From CAWFZT01 sp963820415 (lineage in GTDB: Bacteria > Chloroflexota > Anaerolineae > Anaerolineales > Anaerolineaceae): 64,000 nt of DNA. Shown here one piece after another: positions 8,661 to 16,318 of the stretch. The position numbers were made by a program, and so were the translations under genes. Position 1 is the stretch's first letter. Every line of letters starts with the position of its first letter. Location of the stretch: the NCBI GenBank assembly GCA_963820415.1, contig CAWFZT010000008.1, positions 682,001 through 746,000 on the forward strand. The letters are read 5' to 3'. The notes beneath the pieces were generated by a model, which did not search any database, had not been told where the DNA came from, and was given only the letters and a program-made list of their open reading frames with translations.

Positions 8661-10418
8661 TTACTTTGGCGGTAAACTATGCAAGAATGCTACCGCTTGT
8701 TCCACCGTCTCCACCTTTATCACCTTGATGCGGCGCGCCGCCCTCAGGGCGTCCGCATAATTGTCAGCCGGCGCAAAGAAATACTCTGCTCCCGCCATTT
8801 CGGCCGCAGCGACCTTCTGCTCTACCCCCCCGATTAGCCCGACCGAGCCATCCGGGCTGATGGTACCTGTGCCGGCAATCTTATGCCCGCCGGTCAGGTC
8901 GACTGGGGAGAGTAAATTGTAGACTGTCAGGGTAAACATTAGCCCGGCAGAGGGCCCGCCGACGATCTTTTGCGGTACGATCTTAACCGGAAAGGGCAGG
9001 TGGTAATCGAAGCCGGCATCCTCGACTGAAATGCCGATTCTTGGCGGCCCGCCGGGTGTCAGCGGGGGCAGCAAACCCACCATCACGTCCATCCTATTGC
9101 CGCCGCGCAAGATTTGCAGGTCGGCAGGGGCGCCCGGGTTCTGCACCTTCACCTGATTGATCAGGTTCGTGGCGCTGCTGACCGGCTGCCCATGGATGGC
9201 GGTAATCACGTCTCCGGGCTGCAACCGGCCTTTGGCCAGGCTCTCCGGCAGGATCGAATCCACCCGCGCCCCCTGGCCGGTAATCTCGGTCGGGTAGCCC
9301 GCTAACCGCACGCCCACCGTCGCGGCGATGACTTCGCTCTGGTCCAGCATCCTAAAGCCCTGCCGGGCCGATTCTTGCGGGCTGGTCTGGTTGGGGGCAA
9401 TCTTTTCCGGGGGTAAGAGCTTGACGATCGGGGTTAACTCTGCCAGGTACCAGCCGGCGGCCGGGACAGGCGCCTGGGAGAACACCGCCGTAAGGAGGAA
9501 TGTTCCTTTAGGGGTGTGGCGATATTGGGCCGGCACTTCCACCATTGGCTCAACCGACAGCGCCGCTCCCGGCGCATCCAGCCCATTGTTGGTCATGAGC
9601 AGCGTGGAGCCTGCCCCAGCCATCAGCAGCAACGCCAGTCCGCCCAGCAGGAGTCCTGCCAGCCGCCGCACCTTACCAGGCGCAGCAGTCACAGGCGCGC
9701 TCGTTTGGGGAGCCGTGTGCGCCAGCAGCCCCAGCACGATCAGGACGGCGAAGAACAGCGTCGTCCCTGCGGTCTGCAAACTGTAGCGAGATTTTTGGGC
9801 GACCAGGAAAATCGCCCAGCCTGCCAGGCCGGCGGCGATCAGGTAACCGGACAGCCTCACCAGGCGGTATGCTCCAGCAAGCCGCCCTAGAAAACCGCGC
9901 AGGATCACCCCGGCCAGCCGCCCACCGTCGAACGGAAAGGCAGGAATGGCGTTGATCACTACCATCCAGGCGTTAAAACCGGCGACGAACGGCGCAATGA
10001 TATCCAGGTAAGCGTTCGGTTGGGCATTCCACACCAGGAAGGCCAGCCCGCCCAGCACCAGGTTGGCCAGCGGTCCGGCAGCGCTGACTAACACTTCTCC
10101 CCAGGCGGTCGCCGCCGGCGGCCAGGCCTGTCCGGCGTCGCCAAAGGGCAGCACAGGCATGGCAAGCGGTATGGCGTGGCGCGCCAGGCGGGCGGCGTAA
10201 ATATGCGCCAATACGTGGCAGACCAGGGACAGCCCTGCCCCCAGGCTGCACAGCAGCGCCACTTCCCAAATCCTGGATGGGCTGAGGAACGCCCCAATCA
10301 CCGCCACGTAGCTGGTAGCGATCGCCCACACGCCTGCGGGCAGAATTGCCAGCCAACTCAGGTCGAATGTGAGCCTGGTCCGGCCGGCGGGTAAGCGGAT
10401 AGACAGGGAAGGGATCAC
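8661..10418 (-). CDS. Membrane protein: site-2-protease-like domain (HExxH altered) fused to PDZ and Lon-type protease domains
   Basis: A 585-residue fusion starting at GTG 10418 (AAAGGGGATC upstream). Residues 1-235 are a multi-helix M50 site-2-protease-like domain. The expected zinc motif HExxH reads HVLAH (68-72), so the catalytic Glu is Val, while the third ligand region NAIPAFPFDGGR (Asp164) is kept. A further membrane helix lies at about 252-275. Residues about 365-450 form a PDZ domain (ESLAKGRLQPGDVITAIHG). Residues about 460-585 are a Lon-type S16 domain with Ser490 in GGPSAGL and Lys535 in IGGVEQK, spaced like the Lon Ser-Lys dyad, and TGTISPDGSVG between them. The PDZ-S16 half resembles the YlbL family. 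I infer a membrane-tethered serine protease whose M50 part is a scaffold or substrate-gating module. It follows yceI by 20 bases. Confidence 0.9.
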   Translation of the reverse strand: MIPSLSIRLPAGRTRLTFDLSWLAILPAGVWAIATSYVAVIGAFLSPSRIWEVALLCSLGAGLSLVCHVLAHIYAARLARHAIPLAMPVLPFGDAGQAWPPAATAWGEVLVSAAGPLANLVLGGLAFLVWNAQPNAYLDIIAPFVAGFNAWMVVINAIPAFPFDGGRLAGVILRGFLGRLAGAYRLVRLSGYLIAAGLAGWAIFLVAQKSRYSLQTAGTTLFFAVLIVLGLLAHTAPQTSAPVTAAPGKVRRLAGLLLGGLALLLMAGAGSTLLMTNNGLDAPGAALSVEPMVEVPAQYRHTPKGTFLLTAVFSQAPVPAAGWYLAELTPIVKLLPPEKIAPNQTSPQESARQGFRMLDQSEVIAATVGVRLAGYPTEITGQGARVDSILPESLAKGRLQPGDVITAIHGQPVSSATNLINQVKVQNPGAPADLQILRGGNRMDVMVGLLPPLTPGGPPRIGISVEDAGFDYHLPFPVKIVPQKIVGGPSAGLMFTLTVYNLLSPVDLTGGHKIAGTGTISPDGSVGLIGGVEQKVAAAEMAGAEYFFAPADNYADALRAARRIKVIKVETVEQAVAFLHSLPPK

Positions 10419-10438
10419 GTTTCGATCCCCTTTCTTGA

Positions 10439-11171
10439 TTAGCCTGGCCTGGCGACAAACTTAAGCGTCAGTGCGACGTCGTCTTGCGTTTGTATCATCC
10501 CAGCCAGCGTGATCGGCCCAACCCCGAAATCGCTCATCTTGATCCCGGCGGTCGCCGTACCCGACAGGGTATTCCCACTCAGGCTGGCGGTGACGTCGAA
10601 GGTGACCGGTTTGGTAACGTTGTGCACGGTCAGGTCGCCGGTGACTTTGAACGAATACGATTGGCTTTCGGTGTAAGAAGCTGGCATGCCGTCGATGGTA
10701 GTCGGGGCGAAGGTCGCCTGCGGATAGGTGGAAGACTGCAAAAAATTCTTGCGGATGAAATTATCGCGCATGGAGCTATCTGAGGTGAACTGGCTGATGT
10801 CGATCGTAATCGTGCCGATCTTGCTCTGGCTCGGATCGGTTTTGTTGCCATAAATATCCCCGGTGACCTGCTTGGTGACCCCAATGGCAGTGTTGAGCTT
10901 ATTGTTTTTGTTGATAAATGTCTCCTGCACCTGGTAAGACACCTGCGATTCGCCCGGCACGATCTTGAAATCCACCGTGTTGGCAGAAGGGGTGGGCGTG
11001 GCGCCAGTAACCGGCAATTGAGGGGACGGAATTGGAGTAGGGTTGGCATTGGAGGACTGGGCTGAAGCCAGGCGCGGGGGTAGCAGTAGGTACCGCTATT
11101 TTATACACGAGGGACGAACAGCCAGACAAAACAAGGGCAACGGCAAAAAACAGGTAAAGTATGCGGCGCAT
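10439..11171 (-). CDS. YceI-family lipoprotein, with one apparent frameshift
   Basis: The N-terminus from ATG 11171 is a lipoprotein signal (MRRILYLFFAVALVLSGCSS, lipobox LSGC), followed by a Pro/Thr/Ala linker. The body in the neighbouring frame (VDFKIVPGESQVSYQVQE to QDDVALTLKFVARPG) is a YceI domain: an eight-stranded lipocalin-like barrel that binds isoprenoid lipids in known members, with DISQFTSDSSMRDNFIRKNF and VTGDLTVHNVTKPV as the typical stretches. Signal and barrel are joined if one base is removed in CGCCTGGCTTC near 11072, giving 243 residues. Without that, the barrel frame has only an internal ATG at 11017 and no export signal. Insertion error is more likely than loss of function. 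It heads a probable two-gene unit with the protease downstream. Confidence 0.85.
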
Positions 11172-11216
11172 TTCTTTCTTCTTAACCTTTCTTATAAACT
11201 TTGTCAGAATAGTTGC

Positions 11217-11254
11217 ATTATAATACGCCGACTTTTAAGCCGTCCTTAAGACGG
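11217..11254. promoter_or_regulatory. Divergent control region: TATAAT for yceI and palindrome CCGTCCTTAAGACGG
   Basis: Read on the minus strand, TATAAT lies at 11222-11217, about 50 bases before the yceI start. Just upstream is the 15-base palindrome with arms CCGTC (11240-11244) and GACGG (11250-11254). It sits between yceI and the divergent Ig-like lipoprotein, so it could be an operator serving either gene. No -35 box is clear. Confidence 0.35.
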
Positions 11255-11401
11255 TACGATTCGGGCATTTCCTAACCTAAATTTAACCTACGATAGGGGT
11301 GAATTCGTTTTCCTAAATAAGAGTTAACCGAATTTTGAATAATATCTGAACATCTTACTGGTATTCTCAGGATACATACCACCATCACAATAAAGGTAAT
11401 T

Positions 11402-12334
11402 GTGAATAAAACGGGTTCTATCTGTACGATAGTATTGTTATTGTTCCTGGCAAGTGCCTGCAGCGGCGCAGTAAAGTCCACCGAGCCATCTGCCGCTGAC
11501 ATTTTTACTGAGGTGGCAGTCACCCTCACCGCCCAGGCCGACGCAGTTACGCCAACCGAGACTGCCCAGTCGGTCCCCAGCCTTACCGCGACCGAGATTA
11601 CCTTATTGGCATCCAGCCCAACACCGGAAGCCAGCACCCCAAAAATCGCCGCTGCGCCCACTCAAGCATATGTGAACGTAGTGTCGTCTTCGAGCAGCAG
11701 TGAATGTAACAGCTCTACGTACATCAGCGACGTGACCATCCCCGACGGAACGATCCTGGCCCCCGGCCAGGCATTCGTCAAAACGTGGAAGTTCCAGAAT
11801 ACAGGCACCTGCAAGTGGAGCAACGATTATCAAATAATCTTTGTCAAGGGAAAGCACATGGACGGCTCGGATAGCGAGATCGACCAGACTGTCTATTCTG
11901 GCAACAATGCCAACATATCGGTGTCTTTGATAGCCTCTGGTTCGGTGGGCACTTATACTGGTTATTGGCGACTGGCAGACTCGAATGGGAATGTCTTTGG
12001 GACCTCTGTCTACGTGCAAATCGAGGTTTCGGCGGATGCGGAAACGCTTACCCCGACGCCTACGTCGACTGCAGACACCAGCACTCCTACAGAAACGCCC
12101 AAGGCATCTGACTCGACTTCGACTTCGACTTCAACGGCAACAACAACCCGTACAAGTACGCTTACCCGTAATCCATCTTCTACACCCACGCCAAAACCGA
12201 GCAGCACATCACTACCCACCCAACCCCCGACCGGCACTTTCACCTCTGTCCCGACGGAAGCTATAACCATCACTTTCCCCCCTGCCTCAACGGAAGCTCC
12301 AACTATCAAGCCGACACAACCACTTAAAAAGTGA
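11402..12334 (+). CDS. Secreted lipoprotein with an NBR1-type Ig-like domain and Thr/Ser/Pro-rich tail
   Basis: Starts at GTG 11402 with AAAGG just upstream. Residues 1-21 form a lipoprotein signal (LLLFLASACSG, lipobox ASAC). Residues about 98-205 carry an Ig-like domain of the next-to-BRCA1 type: IPDGTILAPGQAFVKTWKFQ then NTGTCKW, and VGTYTGYWRLADSNGNVFG at its end. This domain is common in surface proteins of Anaerolineae. The last 100 residues are almost all Thr, Ser and Pro (for example STSTSTATTTRTSTLTR), a flexible, possibly glycosylated spacer. There is no enzyme domain, so a structural or binding role on the cell surface is inferred. It is followed by a perfect 50-bp palindrome. Confidence 0.86.
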   Translation: MNKTGSICTIVLLLFLASACSGAVKSTEPSAADIFTEVAVTLTAQADAVTPTETAQSVPSLTATEITLLASSPTPEASTPKIAAAPTQAYVNVVSSSSSSECNSSTYISDVTIPDGTILAPGQAFVKTWKFQNTGTCKWSNDYQIIFVKGKHMDGSDSEIDQTVYSGNNANISVSLIASGSVGTYTGYWRLADSNGNVFGTSVYVQIEVSADAETLTPTPTSTADTSTPTETPKASDSTSTSTSTATTTRTSTLTRNPSSTPTPKPSSTSLPTQPPTGTFTSVPTEAITITFPPASTEAPTIKPTQPLKK

Positions 12335-12395
12335 TTACCGTATCACAGGTATACCCCCTAATCCTTGGATCTTTGGAATTTCCCGTGGAAAAACC

Positions 12396-12445
12396 CAGAT
12401 TTTGGGGAGTGAGCATGCGTACGCATGCTCACTCCCCAAAATCTG
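12396..12445. terminator. Perfect 50-bp palindrome with no spacer between convergent genes
   Basis: Left arm 12396-12420 and right arm 12421-12445 are exact reverse complements, 25 bp each, meeting at GCGTACGC. It lies between a plus-strand and a minus-strand stop, so a two-way transcription terminator is the simplest role. There is no U-tract, unlike a standard intrinsic terminator. A near copy of its core is at 48817-48866. Confidence 0.6.
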
Positions 12446-12494
12446 ATAATCCATTACGGCAATTCCTAATGAACCTGTTTTCCCCGGTCTATTC

Positions 12495-13217
12495 TTAGCG
12501 GATAGCGCCTATCGGGTGGGGATTGCCGTCAGGTAAATCGACGATAAAGGTTGTGCCCTGGTTGAGCTGGCTTTCCACGCTGATTGATCCCCCGTGCGCC
12601 TGGACGAGCTGTCGGGCGATCGCTAGTCCCAGGCCGCTGCCGGCCTGGCGGCGCTCGTCGCCGCGCCAGAAGCGATCGAAGATATTTGGCAGGTCTTCAG
12701 CCGGGATACCCCGACCATTATCGGCTACCTTGAAGCAGATCCCACCCGGGCTGCGTTCTGCGTTGAGTGTGATTGCCCCGCCACCGGGAGTGTGCTGTAA
12801 GGCGTTGGCGATCAGGTTGCTCAGCACCTGGTCCAATCGTCCGGCGTCGCCCAGAACGATCAGTCCCCCAGGCACACGTTGACTAGTTAGCTTCAGGCTC
12901 ACGCCGCTCGCTTCTGCCTGCCCACTGAAGCTGGTAGCCACATCATCCAGCAGTTCTGGCAGGTCGACCGGTTCGCGTTGCAAAGAGAGCTGCCCGGCTT
13001 CGGCCAGAGAGAGCGTACGCAGGTCTTCCACCAGGCGGTTGAGCCGGCAGGTTTCGTCGAGCAGCAGGTCCAGATGCTCGGCATCCGGCTGATAAACACC
13101 GTCCAGGATGCCTTCCAGGTTGCCCTGCAGGATGGCCAGGGGTGTGCGCAGCTCGTGGGCCACATCGGCAGTCAGGTTGCGCCGCAGCCGGTCGGAACGC
13201 TCCAACTCGGCTACCAT
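12495..13217 (-). CDS. Sensor histidine kinase catalytic part, N-terminal sensor missing
   Basis: 240 residues with only the kinase core. H box: LTADVAHELRTPLAIL (phospho-accepting His). N box: NLIANALQHTP. G1: DNGRGIPAEDL. F box: IFDRFW. G2: GSGLGLAIA. The protein opens with MVAELERSDRLRRN, the coiled coil that normally follows a HAMP domain, but upstream there is no HAMP or membrane helix in frame and no response regulator gene beside it. I read it as a 5'-truncated remnant of a membrane kinase; a soluble orphan kinase is possible but less likely. Confidence 0.82.
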   Translation of the reverse strand: MVAELERSDRLRRNLTADVAHELRTPLAILQGNLEGILDGVYQPDAEHLDLLLDETCRLNRLVEDLRTLSLAEAGQLSLQREPVDLPELLDDVATSFSGQAEASGVSLKLTSQRVPGGLIVLGDAGRLDQVLSNLIANALQHTPGGGAITLNAERSPGGICFKVADNGRGIPAEDLPNIFDRFWRGDERRQAGSGLGLAIARQLVQAHGGSISVESQLNQGTTFIVDLPDGNPHPIGAIR

Positions 13218-13415
13218 GTTATTTTGAGTAGAGCAGCCGTTGACTGCTGCCCGGTTGTTCTTAGTATGCCTCCCATTTGTGAAGAAATTATGAACGGGAT
13301 GCGGAAGTGTCGTGAAAAAACTTTGTACTCGGCCCGCTTTGACGGTGTAGATGATTTATAATGCTATAGCAGTCATTGTTCATGGAATGTGTTTTCGATA
13401 AGGGAGTGACAAATA

Positions 13416-15071
13416 ATGGTTGAAAAACTACCTCTCACTCAGCATCCTTCCTGGCAGGCGCTCGAACCGCACTACCAGAAGATTAAAAATGTTCATCTGC
13501 GGGAGCTTTTTGCTGAAGACCCGCAGCGCGGCGAACGCATGGCCTGCGAAGCTGCCGGCCTGTACCTGGACTATTCCAAGAACCGTATTAACGACACTAT
13601 CCTGCACCTGCTGGTGAACCTGGCCAATAAATGCGGGTTGAACCAGCGCATTGAAGCCATGTTCCGCGGCGACGAGATCAACATCACCGAGAAACGGCCT
13701 GTGCTGCATGTAGCCCTGCGCGCCCCACGCGATGCCCACATCTACGTAGGTGGCAAGGACGTCGTGCCGGAAGTGCACGCCACGCTGGACAAGATGGCCG
13801 ATTTTTCCCAGCGCCTGCGCAGCGGCGAGTGGAAGGGTTACACCGGACGGCCTATCCGTAGCGTAGTCAACGTGGGCATCGGCGGGTCTGACCTGGGGCC
13901 CGTCATGGCTTACGAGGCGCTGAAAGCCTACAGCCAACGCAACCTCACCTTCCGCTTTGTCTCGAACGTGGATGGGACGGATTTCGTTGAAGCCACCCAT
14001 GACTTGGACCCAGCCGAAACGCTGTTCATCATTTCGTCCAAGACCTTTACCACCCTCGAAACGATGACTAACGCTCATTCGGGGCGCGCCTGGTGCTTGA
14101 AGGCGCTCGGCGACGAACAGTCCATTGCCCGCCATTTCGTGGCCGTTTCGACCAACGCCGGCGCCGTCGCAAAATTTGGCATCGACACGGCTAACATGTT
14201 CGGCTTTTGGGACTGGGTGGGTGGGCGTTATTCGATGGATTCGGCCATTGGCCTGTCCACCATGCTCGCCATCGGACCGGGGAATTTCCGCGCTATGCTG
14301 GATGGTTTCCACGCCATGGACGAGCATTTCCGTACGGCGCCCTTCGAGCGTAACCTGCCCGTGCTTCTTGGCTTATTGACCATCTGGTACGCCAATTTCT
14401 TCGGAGCTGAGACGGTGGCAGTGCTGCCCTACGACCAGTACCTTAAGCGCTTCCCGGCTTACCTGCAGCAGTTGACCATGGAAAGCAACGGCAAATTCGT
14501 CACCCTCGACGGCCTGCCGGTCAGCTACCAGACCGGGCCAGTATTTTGGGGGGAGCCCGGCACCAACGGACAGCACTCCTTTTACCAGCTCATTCACCAG
14601 GGCACCCACCTGATCCCTTGCGACCTGATCGGCTTCGCCAATTCGCTCAACCCGCTTGGCAACCATCATAACCTGCTCATGTCCAACGTATTTGCCCAGG
14701 CTGAGGCGCTGGCCTTTGGTAAGACCGCTGAACAGGTACGCGCCGAGGGCACGCCAGAATGGCTGGTGCCACATCGCACCTTCGAAGGCAATCGCCCCAC
14801 CAACGTCCTCCTGGCCGACCGGCTGACCCCGGAGATGCTAGGCAAGCTGGTGGCGCTGTACGAACATAGCGTCTTCACCCAGGGAGCCATCTGGAATATT
14901 GACTCCTTCGACCAGTGGGGGGTGGAGCTTGGCAAAGTGCTGGCGCAGGGCATTATCCCTGAGCTGGAAACTACCGCCGAACCATACTTGAAACATGACA
15001 GTTCGACCAACGCACTGATCCGCCGCTACCGCGCTATGCACGCCGCCGGTGGAGGATCAACTTCTGAGTAA
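13416..15071 (+). CDS. pgi: Glucose-6-phosphate isomerase
   Basis: Interconverts glucose-6-phosphate and fructose-6-phosphate in glycolysis and gluconeogenesis. 551 residues, the long (eukaryote/proteobacterial) PGI type. Signatures: VVNVGIGGSDLGPVMAYEAL (sugar-phosphate site), IISSKTFTTLETMTNA (phosphate loop), GGRYSMDSAIGLS, MESNGK (catalytic base Glu region), GEPGTNGQHSFYQLIHQG, and NIDSFDQWGVELGK with the C-terminal Lys. Ribosome site AAGGGAGTGAC precedes the ATG, and TATAAT is at 13357-13362. It heads a run with the small chimeric ORF, gnd and pgm, all on one strand with short gaps. Confidence 0.97.
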   Translation: MVEKLPLTQHPSWQALEPHYQKIKNVHLRELFAEDPQRGERMACEAAGLYLDYSKNRINDTILHLLVNLANKCGLNQRIEAMFRGDEINITEKRPVLHVALRAPRDAHIYVGGKDVVPEVHATLDKMADFSQRLRSGEWKGYTGRPIRSVVNVGIGGSDLGPVMAYEALKAYSQRNLTFRFVSNVDGTDFVEATHDLDPAETLFIISSKTFTTLETMTNAHSGRAWCLKALGDEQSIARHFVAVSTNAGAVAKFGIDTANMFGFWDWVGGRYSMDSAIGLSTMLAIGPGNFRAMLDGFHAMDEHFRTAPFERNLPVLLGLLTIWYANFFGAETVAVLPYDQYLKRFPAYLQQLTMESNGKFVTLDGLPVSYQTGPVFWGEPGTNGQHSFYQLIHQGTHLIPCDLIGFANSLNPLGNHHNLLMSNVFAQAEALAFGKTAEQVRAEGTPEWLVPHRTFEGNRPTNVLLADRLTPEMLGKLVALYEHSVFTQGAIWNIDSFDQWGVELGKVLAQGIIPELETTAEPYLKHDSSTNALIRRYRAMHAAGGGSTSE

Positions 15072-15075
15072 CCGG

Positions 15076-15384
15076 ATGACCGACCGCCCTTACGTGATTT
15101 TGAACGTCGCTGTGACCACGGACGGCAAGACCGAAACGGTTGGCAAGTCCGCCCAGGAAGCGCTCATCCTGACCCTGGCAAAAGAGTTAGCTGGCAGCCA
15201 CGTTACTGCTAATGTGCTGCGCGTCAAAACCTTCGACGTCGAGCACGAGCGTGACCGCCAGCCCCCTCACGCCAACCAATCCTGGACGACGCCTGAAGAA
15301 ATTTTTACCGCCTTGCTCTACCTGTGCTCTGATGAGGCGCAGGCAGTCAATGGGGCGCGTATCCCATTATATGGCAGTGACTGA
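15076..15384 (+). CDS. Small chimeric ORF: RibD-reductase-like N-terminus joined to short-chain dehydrogenase C-terminus
   Basis: About 102 residues from ATG 15076 (an upstream in-frame GTG at 15049 overlaps pgi). Residues 1-18 (RPYVILNVAVTTDGKTET) look like the start of a RibD C-terminal reductase. From VGKSAQEALILTLAKELAG onward it matches the end of a short-chain dehydrogenase, including TTPEEIFTALLYLCSDEAQA and the closing GARIPLYGSD. In the SDR catalytic YxxxK the Tyr position is Glu (ETVGK), exactly at the join. The NAD-binding half of the SDR and nearly all of RibD are missing. It is probably the scar of a deletion that fused two genes, and not an enzyme. It is followed by gnd, which has its own AAAGGAGTG site. 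Confidence 0.6.
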   Translation: MTDRPYVILNVAVTTDGKTETVGKSAQEALILTLAKELAGSHVTANVLRVKTFDVEHERDRQPPHANQSWTTPEEIFTALLYLCSDEAQAVNGARIPLYGSD

Positions 15385-15407
15385 AGACACAAGAAAGGAG
15401 TGATTCG

Positions 15408-16316
15408 ATGGAAATAGGTTTAATTGGACTGGGTAGAATGGGGGCCAACATGGCCCGCCGCCTGATCAATGGGGGCCATCACTTGACCGTCTTCAACCGT
15501 ACTTCGGCGGTGAGCCGCCAGTTTGCCGAAGAGACGGGGGCGAAAGCAGTCTTTTCGCTGGCGGACCTGGTGGCTTCGTTGGCTGCCCCACGCGCCGTGT
15601 GGGTGATGGTGCCAGCAGGAGCGGTCACCGAGGCGATGATCAACGATGTGGTGGCTTTGTTAAGCCCCGGCGATATTATTATCGATGGCGGCAACACTTA
15701 TTACAAAGATGATATCCGCCGCGCCGAGGCGCTGAAACCGACCGGCGTCCATTACGTAGACGTGGGCACCAGCGGCGGTATATGGGGTATTACCGAAGGC
15801 TACAGCCTGATGATCGGCGGTGAACCTGAAGCCGTCGAGCGCCTGCGCCCGGTCTTTGAAACCCTGGCTCCTGCGGCGGATAAAGGCTGGGGTCACGTGG
15901 GATCTCACGGGGCGGGACACTTCGTCAAGATGGTGCACAACGGCATCGAATACGGCATGATGCAGGCCCTGGCAGAGGGATTTGAAATTATGCATGCCAA
16001 GAAGGATTACGGCTTCGACCTGGAGCAGATTTCAAAGCTCTGGCAGTACGGTAGCGTGGTCCGCTCCTGGTTGCTCGACCTGACCGCCCGCGCCCTGGCG
16101 GGAGACCAGGACCTGAGCAATGTGCAGCCCTGGGTAGCCGACAGTGGTGAGGGACGCTGGACCGTATTCGAGTCGATCGACCTGGATGTACCAGCCCCGG
16201 TGATTACCCTGTCGCTGCAGCAGCGCTTCGTCAGTCGCCAGGAAGAAAGCTATGCGGCGAAGCTGCTGGCTGAAATGCGCAACCAGTTTGGCGGGCATGC
16301 CATGAAGCTGAAATAG
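15408..16316 (+). CDS. gnd: 6-phosphogluconate dehydrogenase, short decarboxylating type
   Basis: Oxidises and decarboxylates 6-phosphogluconate to ribulose-5-phosphate. 302 residues, the short GndA/YqeC form rather than the 470-residue form. Nucleotide site: GLIGLGRMGANMARRL; the Asn-Arg-Thr after the second strand (TVFNRTS) favours NADP or NAD in this subgroup without deciding it. Substrate site: IDGGNTYYKDD and DVGTSGGIWG, catalytic Lys in GHFVKMVHNGIEYGMMQ. It lies between pgi and pgm and probably shares their transcript; its stop is 2 bases before pgm. Confidence 0.95.
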   Translation: MEIGLIGLGRMGANMARRLINGGHHLTVFNRTSAVSRQFAEETGAKAVFSLADLVASLAAPRAVWVMVPAGAVTEAMINDVVALLSPGDIIIDGGNTYYKDDIRRAEALKPTGVHYVDVGTSGGIWGITEGYSLMIGGEPEAVERLRPVFETLAPAADKGWGHVGSHGAGHFVKMVHNGIEYGMMQALAEGFEIMHAKKDYGFDLEQISKLWQYGSVVRSWLLDLTARALAGDQDLSNVQPWVADSGEGRWTVFESIDLDVPAPVITLSLQQRFVSRQEESYAAKLLAEMRNQFGGHAMKLK

Positions 16317-16318
16317 AA

